Source: JAUXFS01 sp963772635 (GTDB lineage: Bacteria > Pseudomonadota > Alphaproteobacteria > Rhodospirillales > Defluviicoccaceae). Taken from it: DNA of 64,000 nt. Positions 1 through 7,585 of this stretch are shown one piece after another (the stretch's first letter is position 1; the number at the start of each line of letters is the position of its first letter). The DNA lies in the NCBI GenBank assembly GCA_963772635.1, contig CAVYYK010000032.1:62001-126000 (forward strand), in the 5' to 3' direction. Made by a program: the position numbers and the translations under genes. The notes below the pieces were generated by a model. It searched no databases. It saw only the letters and a program-made list of their open reading frames with translations, and had not been told where the DNA came from.

Positions 1-28
1 AAGACCGGTGCCGATGCGCCGGTCTTTT
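1..28 (+). terminator. Rho-independent terminator of an upstream gene
   Basis: Bases 1-11 pair with 16-26 (ten Watson-Crick pairs and one G-T) around a CGAT tetraloop, followed by TTTT inclusive of the stem end. It lies 30 bases before the first gene, so it most likely ends a plus-strand gene lying outside the window. The short T tract is the weak point. Confidence 0.55.
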
Positions 29-57
29 GGCGAGGGCTCCGAGGGGAGGACCGGTCG

Positions 58-525
58 ATGAAGGACATGCCGACGTCGGGGAAGATCCATGCGACGACCT
101 GGCACGAGATGCACCGCGAATCCATCGATCTGGCGGCCCGGCTCACCGATCGCGGCCCCTGGCGCGGCATGGCGGCGATCAGCCGTGGCGGCCTGGTGCC
201 GGCATCGATCGTCGCCCGGGTTCTCGGCATCCGGCTGATCGAAACCATCTGCATCGCCAGCTACGACGGCCGCGACAAGGGTGCCATCGAAGTGCTGAAG
301 GGCGCTCCGGAGGCGGCCGGGGACGGCGCCGGGTGGCTGCTGATCGACGACGTCGCCGACTCGGGCGCCACCGCCGAGGCGGCCCGACGGATGCTGCCCG
401 CCGCCCACTACGCCGCGCTTTACGTCAAGCCCGCCGGCCGCCCGTTCGTCGACACCTATCTCCGCGAAGTCGACCAGGACGTGTGGATCGATTTCCCCTG
501 GGACCGCGACCCCCACAAACCCTGA
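58..525 (+). CDS. gpt: Xanthine-guanine phosphoribosyltransferase
   Basis: A 155-residue purine salvage enzyme that transfers phosphoribose from PRPP to xanthine or guanine in the cytosol. The PRPP-binding loop is visible as LLIDDVADSGATAEAARR (about residues 94-111), and the N-terminal part carries AISRGGLVPASIVAR, typical of Gpt. Length matches the family (about 150). The start at 58 is supported by a purine-rich AGGGGAGGA about nine bases upstream. It stands alone, with a terminator before it and about 270 non-coding bases after it. Another type I phosphoribosyltransferase is possible, but the short length and the C-terminal DFPW motif favour XGPRT. Confidence 0.85.
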   Translation: MKDMPTSGKIHATTWHEMHRESIDLAARLTDRGPWRGMAAISRGGLVPASIVARVLGIRLIETICIASYDGRDKGAIEVLKGAPEAAGDGAGWLLIDDVADSGATAEAARRMLPAAHYAALYVKPAGRPFVDTYLREVDQDVWIDFPWDRDPHKP

Positions 526-794
526 GCCGCGCGCCGGCGAATACGGCGTTGTCGCCGTGTGCAACGCCCCTCCCCGCCGCTCAAACTTCGGCACCGCGTC
601 CTCAATTCCCCATAGAACGGGCACGCCACAACACCGAGCCTAGGCCCTCTGCGGTTTCCTCCCCTTAGATGAGGCGGAAAAAGCCATTGCGGCCATGAGC
701 GGACTTGATCAGCATAAGCATCATTCTGTTTGATTGGGCAGGACGTATTTTCGGTCAACGTCACTGCGTGGGACCGACGATTTCGGGGGCCGGC

Positions 795-1715
795 ATGTTA
801 CGGTATGTCTTTCATACACTGGACGTCTTCACCGACCGTATCTTTGGCGGCAATCCGCTGGCCGTATTCCCAAACAGTGTCGGTCTCGAGACCGAACGGA
901 TGCAGGCGGTGGCGCGCGAATTCAATCTGTCGGAAACGGTTTTCGTGTTTCCCCCAGACGACCCGGCGCACACACGGCGGCTGCGCATTTTCACCCCCGG
1001 CACCGAGTTGCCTTTCGCGGGCCATCCGACGGTTGGTACGGCCCATCTCCTGGCGGCGATCGGCGAGATCCCGCTGGACGGGGCCGAAACCCGCATCGTG
1101 TTCGAGGAAGGCGTAGGGCCTGTTCCTGTCACGATACGCGCATCAGAGGGGCAACCCGTTTCCGCTCGGTTCTCCGCTGCTCGCCTGCCTGAGTTTGGTC
1201 CCCCTGCGCCATCCCTTGGCGAAATTGCCGAAGTGCTGTCCCTTGAAACTCACGACATCGTCGGCGACCCCCCACCCGCCGCCGTGTCTTGCGGCGTCCC
1301 CTTTCTCTTCGTCATGCTCACCAACCTCGACGCTCTAGCCCGAGCCCAAGCCAGGCGGGATGCATGGGAACGAACCTTGGCCGATTACTGGGCGCCGCAC
1401 CTTTTTCTTCTCGCCCCACCCGAAAATGGCTCGAGCACGACCTATCGTGCCAGGATGTTCGCTCCAGCCATGGGAATTGATGAGGACCCTGCTACCGGAG
1501 CCGCCGCAACGGCATTGGCCGGGTATCTCGCACCACTGCAGGACAAACACAGCGGCACCGTGAAGTGGTTGGTCGAGCAGGGTGTCGAAATGGGCCGACC
1601 CAGTCTCCTTTCAATCGAGGCGGATCTTTCGGGCGGTAATGTCGCCGAGATCCGCGTCAGCGGGAGTTCCGTTTTGGTCAGCCATGGTGAAATGAACATC
1701 CCTGAAGGCGCGTAG
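795..1715 (+). CDS. PhzF family isomerase/epimerase-like protein
   Basis: A 306-residue protein of the PhzF family (diaminopimelate-epimerase fold). The N-terminus RYVFHTLDVFTDRIFGGNP is the family signature, REFNLSETVFV carries the presumed catalytic glutamate, and FAGHPTVGTAH and DEDPATGAAA are the paired conserved loops of the two half-barrels. A longer frame is open from 705, but homology-like sequence begins at the ATG at 795, so that start is chosen. No phenazine genes are nearby, so the substrate cannot be inferred; most such genes outside phenazine clusters are uncharacterised. It appears monocistronic. Confidence 0.8.
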   Translation: MLRYVFHTLDVFTDRIFGGNPLAVFPNSVGLETERMQAVAREFNLSETVFVFPPDDPAHTRRLRIFTPGTELPFAGHPTVGTAHLLAAIGEIPLDGAETRIVFEEGVGPVPVTIRASEGQPVSARFSAARLPEFGPPAPSLGEIAEVLSLETHDIVGDPPPAAVSCGVPFLFVMLTNLDALARAQARRDAWERTLADYWAPHLFLLAPPENGSSTTYRARMFAPAMGIDEDPATGAAATALAGYLAPLQDKHSGTVKWLVEQGVEMGRPSLLSIEADLSGGNVAEIRVSGSSVLVSHGEMNIPEGA

Positions 1716-2076
1716 CCATCCGGGCTCCCTTGAACGCAGGGATCTCCGTGACGCCAGGACAGGGTCAACAGCGAGGGTGAACGCCACGCCGAAAGGTGGT
1801 CCACAGCCCATAGTTGAGCCGACCCAATCTGGCAAAAAGCTCACCATCGGTCGGAAGAGTCCGGTAAGCACCAAACAGCTGCCCTGCCCAATCCTATCGC
1901 CAAAATGGCGGTCTTAGGCAATTCCGGGGGTCACTCTAAACTGGAGCCTGCCAACTTTTGATCCGATATCACTGCCTATAGTGTTTCAGATAGGTTTTTC
2001 CGTTGCCTTCCCTTTGCTGCACAGCGACTGCTAAAGTCCTTCAAGATTTGCGACGCGTCCTCGGGGGGCGGCGGTG
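1716..2076. other. Intergenic stretch without a recognisable gene
   Basis: About 360 bases between phzF-like and the propeller gene. No start-supported coding frame or RNA gene is recognised. There is a small CGCC-AAAAT-GGCG hairpin near 1900-1912 and a CACT...AGTG inverted pair near 1970. Composition becomes more AT-rich after 1920, which would fit a promoter for the downstream gene, but no convincing -35/-10 pair is visible. Confidence 0.5.
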
Positions 2077-4427
2077 ATGTGGTTCCCGAAATCTGGCAGC
2101 GGTTTTTGGCAACTCGGTACCGTCTCGCTAGTGGTCCTGTCTGCGCTGTTTACGTTTCTTTTGGTTTCGGACGCACGTTCGGCCGACCCACACCGCTGGA
2201 ATTGGAATTCGTTCACCGCCGACAACAGCGACCTGCCCGACAACATGGTCTTGTCCGTTGCCGTCGCCCCGGACGGCGGCCTGTGGATCGGCACCGACGG
2301 TGGTCTGGCCCGCTTGCACCAGGGTCAGTGGCAGGTGTTCACCGCCGAAAACAGCGACCTGCCCGACAACATGGTCGTGTCCCTTGCCGTCGCCCCGGAC
2401 GGCGGCCTGTGGATCGGCACCTACGGTGGTCTGGCCCGCTTGCACCAGGGTCAGTGGCAGGTGTTCACCGCCGAAAACAGCGACCTGCCCGACAACGGGG
2501 TCTGGTCCCTTGCCGTCGCCCCGGACGGCGGCCTGTGGATCGGCACCTACGGTGGCGGTCTGGCCCGCTTGCACCAGGGTCAGTGGCAGGTGTTCACCGC
2601 CGACAACAGCGACCTGCCCGACAACAGGGTCTTGTCCCTTGCCGTCGCCCCGGACGGCGGCCTGTGGATCGGCACCTCGGTGGCGGTCTGGCCCGCTTGC
2701 ACCAGGGTCAGTGGCAGGTGTTCACCGCCGACAACAGCGACCTGCCCGACAACGGGGTCTGGTCCCTTGCCGTCGCCCCGGACGGCGGCCTGTGGATCGG
2801 CACCGACGGTGGTCTGGCCCGCTTGCACCAGGGTCAGTGGCAGGTGTTCACCGCCGACAACAGCGACCTGCCCGACAACGGGGTCTTGTCCCTTGCCGTC
2901 GCCCCGGACGGCGGCCTGTGGATCGGCACCTACGGTGGCGGTCTGGCCCGCTTGCACCAGGGTCAGTGGCAGGTGTTCACCGCCGACAACAGCGACCTGC
3001 CCGACAACAGGGTCCGGTCCCTTGCCGTCGCCCCGGACGGCGGCCTGTGGATCGGCACCGTACGGTGGCGGTCTGGCCCGCTTGCACCAGGGTCAGTGGC
3101 AGGTGTTCACCGCCGACAACAGCGACCTGCCCGACAACGGGGTCGCGTCCCTTGCCGTCGCCCCGGACGGCGGCCTGTGGATCGGCACCTACGGTGGTCT
3201 GGCCCGCTTGCACCAGGGTCAGTGGCAGGTGTTCACCGCCGAAAACAGCGACCTGCCCGACAACGGGGTCTGGTCCCTTGCCGTCGCCCCGGACGGCGGC
3301 CTGTGGATCGGCACCGTGACGGTGGTCTGGCCCGCTTGCACCAGGGTCAGTGGCAGGTGTTCACCGCCGACAACAGCGACCTGCCCGACAACAGGGTCAC
3401 GTCCCTTGCCGTCGCCCCGGACGGCGGCCTGTGGATCGGCACCGGAGGTGGTCTGGCCCGCTTGCACCAGGGTCAGTGGCAGGTGTTCACCGCCGAAAAC
3501 AGCGACCTGCCCGACAACAGGGTCTTGTCCCTTGCCGTCGCCCCGGACGGCGGCCTGTGGATCGGCACCTCGGAGGTGGTCTGGCCCGCTTGCACCAGGG
3601 TCGGTGGCAGGTGTTCACCGCCGAAAACAGCGACCTGCCCGACAACGGGGTCCGGTCCCTTGCCGTCGCCCCGGACGGCGGCCTGTGGATCGGCACCTGA
3701 CGGTGGTCTGGCCCGCTTGCACCAGGGTCGGTGGCAGGTGTTCACCGCCGAAAACAGCGACCTGCCCGACAACGGGGTCTCGTCCCTTGCCGTCGCCCCG
3801 GACGGCGGCCTGTGGATCGGCACCGTAGGTGGTCTGGCCCGCTTGCACCAGGGTCAGTGGCAGGTGTTCACCGCCGAAAACAGCGACCTGCCCGACAACG
3901 GGGTCGCGTCCCTTGCCGTCGCCCCGGACGGCGGCCTGTGGATCGGCACCGACGGTGGCGGTCTGGCCCGCTACGCCGCGCCTGAAGAAGAGGTTCGAAT
4001 CGTCGAGTTGATCGGCCGCCTCGACACGATCTCGCAGCAACAGCACACCTTTGCCGTCCTCCCCTTCGACCCAAGCTATCGGACACCCATCAGCAGGTTT
4101 CGGTATCTCTGGACCATGAAGCGCGAAGGGTCGGACAAGCCACTGGACCATCACACTGGTCGCAGCAACATCTTCACGACAAAAGGGCTGGAGGATGGCC
4201 GCTATACGCTCAGGGTGGAAGCGATCGACCGCTACGGGAGGCGCAGCGAACCGGTGCTCCACAGCTTTCAAGTCGCGCTGCCGAAACCGGATCCCGTCCT
4301 CGATAAGGTTGAGCATTGGGGCAAGATCGTTTCCGGCGCCGGCGGAGTCGTCGGATTATTGTACTTTCTGCTGCTTTTTCCCTTGTTACTATATACCCAC
4401 ACTCGGGCTGGTCTCGAAGCGCTGTAA
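2077..4427 (+). pseudogene. Frame-disrupted beta-propeller sensor: 14 Reg_prop-like blades, Y_Y_Y-like domain, TM helix
   Basis: The N-terminus is a signal anchor (about residues 10-32, ending ARSA) followed by 14 repeats of about 42 residues containing LAVAPDGGLWIGT, the signature of two-component-regulator propeller blades; 14 equals two seven-bladed propellers. After the array come a Y_Y_Y-like beta domain (about 3970-4290; FRYLWTM and GRYTLRVEAIDRYGRRS) and a transmembrane segment (GVVGLLYFLLLFPLLL). The reading frame changes at about 2680, 3063, 3320, 3572 and 3700, always at the same junction after WIGT, and once meets a TGA (3698-3700). The start ATG at 2077 follows a G-rich tract. As written no single protein covers it; it may be a pseudogene, an unresolved repeat assembly or a phase-variable gene. 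The protein probably continued into the downstream NTPase. Confidence 0.7.
2205..3959 (+). repeat. Tandem array of 14 near-identical 126-130 bp propeller repeats
   Basis: The shared unit starts at GGTCTGGCCCGCTTGCACC, with copies at 2302, 2428, 2557, 2685, 2811, 2940, 3070, 3196, 3324, 3450, 3578, 3705 and 3831, plus a first partial unit from 2205. The 120-base cores differ only at a few positions (GAC/GAA, one GGTCnnn codon, an occasional CAG/CGG). The junction between GGATCGGCACC and GGTCTGG has lengths 6,6,9,8,6,9,10,6,8,6,8,7,6,9. Lengths 8, 10 and 7 change the frame. Long stretches are open in all three forward frames, so shifted products would not be cut short quickly. Confidence 0.9.
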
Positions 4428-5839
4428 ACAGCGGCCTTTTTTCGAAGTTTCCCATCCTTCACAAGCTTGTCCTGAATAGCCACTGGGCGCGGAGAAGTCT
4501 GTTTCGGCTTTATGCCGAAGAGGCGATCCATCGCTCCAATGCTCCTCAACCCTATATTCCGCAAACCATTGTGCTCGCCGGCGAACGCAAAGCCAGCCCG
4601 CGCCGGCTGGACGGCACGGCGAAAACGTTGTCGCCGGTGCTCGAAGCGACCCGGCACGCGCTGATCCGCGGTCGCAGCGGTACGGGGAAGAGTGTCTTGC
4701 TCCAGTTCCTGGCGCGAGAGCTTGCCGCTCAGTTCCTCCGCGGTTCCGCTCGGCTGCCTCTCTTTCTCGATCTTCGCACGCATCCGCTCGCCGGCGGTTC
4801 GTTGGAGGGTCTCATCCATGAGGCGCTCAGGAGCGGCAAGGTCGAACTCCCCCCGGCGGTGATCGATTTCCTCATCGGGAAAGGCGGGTTTCTCCTGCTC
4901 GTCAATTCCCTGAATGAGATACCCGAACAACAGGTTCGAGACGCGTTCCATCCTTTCCTCAACCGGGACGCCAACAACGAAATACTGATCGCGAGCCAGA
5001 TAGACGTGCTCGAACGCCCCGATCTCCCCGTCTATCTCCTTGCGGAAGTGACGCCGGAGCAATCGCGCGCATTCCTGCGGGAAGCCGTCGGAAACGACGT
5101 GTGGGGCGAATTGCCCGAAGCGGCGCGGGTGCTCGCCCGCAATCCACAAGACCTGGCGTTGCTGGCCGAGATCATTCACAACCTCGGACCAAGCAAGGTA
5201 CCAACGCGCCGCGCCGCGCTTTATCGCGAGATGCTCAACCAGGACAATGCCATGGTCGACTGGGCACGCGCCGACGCCGTCGAGATCCGAAGCATCTACG
5301 CGCTGGCGTTTCGCATGGTCGGTGAACAGCGCGTCCTCGGAGAAGAGCAGCTCGGCGAGTGGGTGCGCGGGGCGTGCGAAAACGAAGCGGGCGGGTCCGC
5401 CAATTCGGAAATGGTGTCCACGGTGATCGACGCGCTGAAACGCAGCCGGCTCTTCGTCGAGGAAGCTGAACGGGACGTCCTTGGCCGAATGAAACCGGTG
5501 ATCGGCTTCCGTCACGAGCTCATTGGCAAATTCCTCGCATCCCGACACGTGCGTGGGCGCCTGAACCAAGGTTCGAAGGAGGACCGGAATCAGATGCTCG
5601 CGCTCAGCACCGACGAGAGCTGGCTCGATGCCTTCTGTTTCGTGATCGATGAAATCAACTCGAAGCGAGATCTCGCCAACCTTCTCGACGATCTGATCGC
5701 GGAGGGTCACCCCGTGGGCTTGCGCATAGCGGCCTACGCCCTGGGGACCAAGCCAACGACAATGGTCCCGAGTGCGTGCCGAGACCGCTACGCCGAGGCG
5801 CGTCTCCGACTGGACCTCGAACTGACGCCGGCGGCCTGA
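4316..5839 (+). CDS. NACHT/STAND-like NTPase, probably originally fused to the upstream propeller
   Basis: A P-loop NTPase region: Walker A GRSGTGKSVLLQFLA (about 4669-4713), a Walker-B-like GFLLLVNSLNEIP (about 4888-4926), a sensor-like EILIASQIDVL, and further down IGFRHELIGKFLASRHV, resembling the FxHxxxxEYLAA segment of NACHT/STAND proteins. The usual Walker B aspartate is replaced by Asn, so hydrolysis may be weak or the call imperfect. The only ATG upstream (4316) lies inside the propeller's TM coding region in another frame; sensible sequence in this frame begins about 4395. Dropping two bases from the TATATA at about 4390 would join LLLFPLLLY to PHSGWSRSAVN, giving one propeller-TM-NTPase protein. 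A role in signalling or conflict defence is inference. Confidence 0.6.
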   Translation: MGQDRFRRRRSRRIIVLSAAFSLVTIYPHSGWSRSAVNSGLFSKFPILHKLVLNSHWARRSLFRLYAEEAIHRSNAPQPYIPQTIVLAGERKASPRRLDGTAKTLSPVLEATRHALIRGRSGTGKSVLLQFLARELAAQFLRGSARLPLFLDLRTHPLAGGSLEGLIHEALRSGKVELPPAVIDFLIGKGGFLLLVNSLNEIPEQQVRDAFHPFLNRDANNEILIASQIDVLERPDLPVYLLAEVTPEQSRAFLREAVGNDVWGELPEAARVLARNPQDLALLAEIIHNLGPSKVPTRRAALYREMLNQDNAMVDWARADAVEIRSIYALAFRMVGEQRVLGEEQLGEWVRGACENEAGGSANSEMVSTVIDALKRSRLFVEEAERDVLGRMKPVIGFRHELIGKFLASRHVRGRLNQGSKEDRNQMLALSTDESWLDAFCFVIDEINSKRDLANLLDDLIAEGHPVGLRIAAYALGTKPTTMVPSACRDRYAEARLRLDLELTPAA

Positions 5840-5870
5840 TCGCCGAGCAAGAAAGAGGCCGCCTCAGGGA

Positions 5871-5890
5871 GACGGAACAGCCGTCAATTT
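5871..5890 (+). terminator. Possible weak terminator after the NTPase gene
   Basis: GACGG (5871-5875) and CCGTC (5881-5885) form a five-base stem around AACAG, followed by AATTTTC. It sits 32 bases after the NTPase stop. The stem is short, so this is tentative. Confidence 0.3.
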
Positions 5891-6008
5891 TCTCCCAATA
5901 CCAGGAATATTATCCTTGATTTCCTGCATGGCGGGGTGTATATTGCTATTATGTTACTTTTGGGGTGACGGGAGAGGTGCGTCCGCAGCGGACGCCGCTT
6001 TGAAAGAA

Positions 6009-6163
6009 TGTCTACTTTTGTTTCGGGGGAAAAAGCGTGTTGGATCAAGGCGGTAACCGACATTCGTGTCTACTTTTGTCCATCTGCTTGAAAACGCCGG
6101 TCTAGGAAAATCAACGACTTAGCCGAAAAAGTGTCTACTTTGGTCTACTTTTGCATACTTTTC
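6009..6163 (+). repeat. Iteron-like TGTCTACTTTTG repeats
   Basis: The 12-mer TGTCTACTTTTG occurs at 6009-6020 and 6067-6078. A version one T shorter lies at 6132-6142, immediately followed by GGTCTACTTTTG at 6142-6153 and a degenerate GCATACTTTTC at 6153-6163. All are in the same orientation. The spacings (58, 65, 10) show no constant phase. Multiple same-direction copies next to an accessory gene are typical of protein-binding arrays or the multi-copy ends of some insertion sequences; neither can be decided here. Confidence 0.6.
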
Positions 6164-6224
6164 ACGTTCGGCGCGCATGGGTTTTGTGTTGAATCAATGG
6201 GTTGACCGCCACGGGAGCGTAACG

Positions 6225-6275
6225 AATGTCGTCAAAACGGCTGGAAATGTCGTCAAAACCGTCGTCAAAACGGCT
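6225..6275 (+). repeat. Three GTCGTCAAAAC direct repeats
   Basis: Copies start at 6228, 6249 and 6261; the first and third continue to GTCGTCAAAACGGCT, and the first two are both preceded by AAT. Spacing is 21 then 12 bases. They follow the TCTACTTTTG cluster within 65 bases. Function unknown. Confidence 0.6.
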
Positions 6276-6447
6276 CCGGCCGGCGGATGTGCGGCCCGCG
6301 GGGCGGCGGTCGGCGGTCGGGCGGGGGCGGATCGCGGGGATGTGAGCGGGGATGGGGAAAAACCGGACGGCGCGGGGGGTGACTCGGCCGGGCTCGGATC
6401 CTATCTTTAGGGGGATGACGGGCAACGACGACGATCGGACAGGAACG

Positions 6448-6678
6448 ATGAAGCGGATCGCGATGATCGTGTTGATCGCGGGACTGGCCGCCGGCTGTGC
6501 TTACAGGGCGCCGCCCCCCGACTACGCGGCGCCGCCGACGGAGGAGGACTTCAGGTATCTCGGCGGCGACGCCCTCGACGCGTATTTCCTGACGACCTGG
6601 CGCAGGTGCACCCAGTTCAAGTCGACCAGCACCTGCAAGCAAGAAATCTACGGCGGCGACGACGGGGACTATATGTGA
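6448..6678 (+). CDS. Small lipoprotein of unknown function
   Basis: A 76-residue protein with a clear lipoprotein signal: MKRIAMIVLIAGLAAGC, lipobox LAAGC with Cys at residue 17, then a Pro-rich linker and an acidic C-terminus containing two further Cys (CTQFKSTSTC) that could form a disulfide. The start at 6448 is preferred over the longer frame from 6352 because it places the signal peptide at the N-terminus and has AGGA just upstream. It should be anchored in the cell envelope. It converges on panC, whose stop lies 22 bases away. No family recognised. Confidence 0.65.
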   Translation: MKRIAMIVLIAGLAAGCAYRAPPPDYAAPPTEEDFRYLGGDALDAYFLTTWRRCTQFKSTSTCKQEIYGGDDGDYM

Positions 6679-6700
6679 GCCCCCGGGCTCTCGCCGGAGG

Positions 6701-7585
6701 TCAACCGACCGGGACGTTGTCGATCAGCCGGGTCCTGCCGAGCCGGGCGGCGGCGAGGACGCGGCCGGGGCGGGTCGGGCCGGGCCACGGCGCCAGGGTT
6801 TCGGCGTCGCGGACCTCGAGATAGTCGACCTTGGCGAAGCCGCAGCGCTCGAGGATGTCGGCGCCCCAGCGCGACTGTTGGGTCGGATTGGCGCCGCCGG
6901 CGACGTGGGTGGCGACGGTGCCGATGGTCCGGTGCAGCGCCGGCGCGATCCGTCGTTCCTCGGCCGAGAGATAGGCGTTGCGCGACGACAGCGCCAGGCC
7001 GTCGGGCTCGCGCACCGTCGGCTCGCCGTGGATGCGCACCGGCAGGCTGAGGTCGCGGGTCATCCGCTTGATCACCTGGAGCTGCTGGTAGTCCTTCTCG
7101 CCGAACACCGCGACGTCGGGCAGCGCCTGGATCAGCAGCTTGGCGACCACGGTGGCGACGCCGGTGAAGAAGCCGGGGCGGAACGCGCCCTCCAGCATGT
7201 CGCCGAGGCCGGGGACCGACACCCGGGTGACCTCGCCGTCGGGGTACATCTCGGTCCTCGACGGGGCGAACAGCAGATGCGCGCCCTCGGCAACCATCTT
7301 GGCGATGTCGCCGGCCTCGTCGCGGGGATAGACGTCGAAGTCCTCGTTGGGGCCGAACTGGGTCGGGTTGACGAACAGGGTGACGCAGGTACGGGTGGCC
7401 AGCGCCCGCGAGCGGCGGATCAGCGACAGGTGGCCCTCGTGCAGCGCGCCCATGGTCGGCACCAGGCCGACGGTTTCGCCCGCCCGGCGCCAGGCGCTGA
7501 CTCGGGCGCGCAGGTCGTCGACGGTGCGGACGGTGTCGATGTCCGGCCCGGGGTCCGCCGCGGCGTTCCGCTCGGACGGTGTCAT
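6701..7585 (-). CDS. panC: Pantoate--beta-alanine ligase
   Basis: Condenses pantoate with beta-alanine using ATP, the last step of pantothenate (coenzyme A precursor) synthesis. Family motifs are in order: LVPTMGALHEGHLSLI (about residues 41-56, the HIGH-like ATP site), FVNPTQFGPNEDFDVYPR, GVATVVAKLLIQ, FGEKDYQQL and LALSSRNAYLS. The 294-residue length fits. Its ATG overlaps the panB stop by four bases (ATGA), so the two are translationally coupled in one operon with panB first. Confidence 0.95.
   Translation of the reverse strand: MTPSERNAAADPGPDIDTVRTVDDLRARVSAWRRAGETVGLVPTMGALHEGHLSLIRRSRALATRTCVTLFVNPTQFGPNEDFDVYPRDEAGDIAKMVAEGAHLLFAPSRTEMYPDGEVTRVSVPGLGDMLEGAFRPGFFTGVATVVAKLLIQALPDVAVFGEKDYQQLQVIKRMTRDLSLPVRIHGEPTVREPDGLALSSRNAYLSAEERRIAPALHRTIGTVATHVAGGANPTQQSRWGADILERCGFAKVDYLEVRDAETLAPWPGPTRPGRVLAAARLGRTRLIDNVPVG

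Larger units (their letters stand above)
5840..6447. other. Gene-free 600-base region with AT-rich repeats
   Basis: No recognisable coding sequence. It holds a possible weak terminator, a 7-bp perfect inverted repeat (5979-5995), four to six copies of a TCTACTTTTG motif, three copies of GTCGTCAAAAC, and then very GC-rich DNA before the lipoprotein gene. The AT-rich character from 5885 to 6180 contrasts with the rest of the window and suggests acquired DNA or a binding region. Confidence 0.6.

Noticed and set aside
2205..3959. CRISPR-like repeat array
   Set aside because: Units are 126-130 bases, coding, and have no unique spacers; only 6-10 bases vary between copies.
2128..4316. Long open frames on the minus strand across the propeller array
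   Set aside because: They are mirror images of the stop-free repeat, end at each junction change and encode low-complexity sequence without family features.
4370..4400. Programmed -1 ribosomal frameshift joining propeller and NTPase
   Set aside because: The zero-frame codons do not form an X XXY YYZ slippery heptamer, and no clear downstream stem was seen; a TA dinucleotide indel explains the shift more simply.
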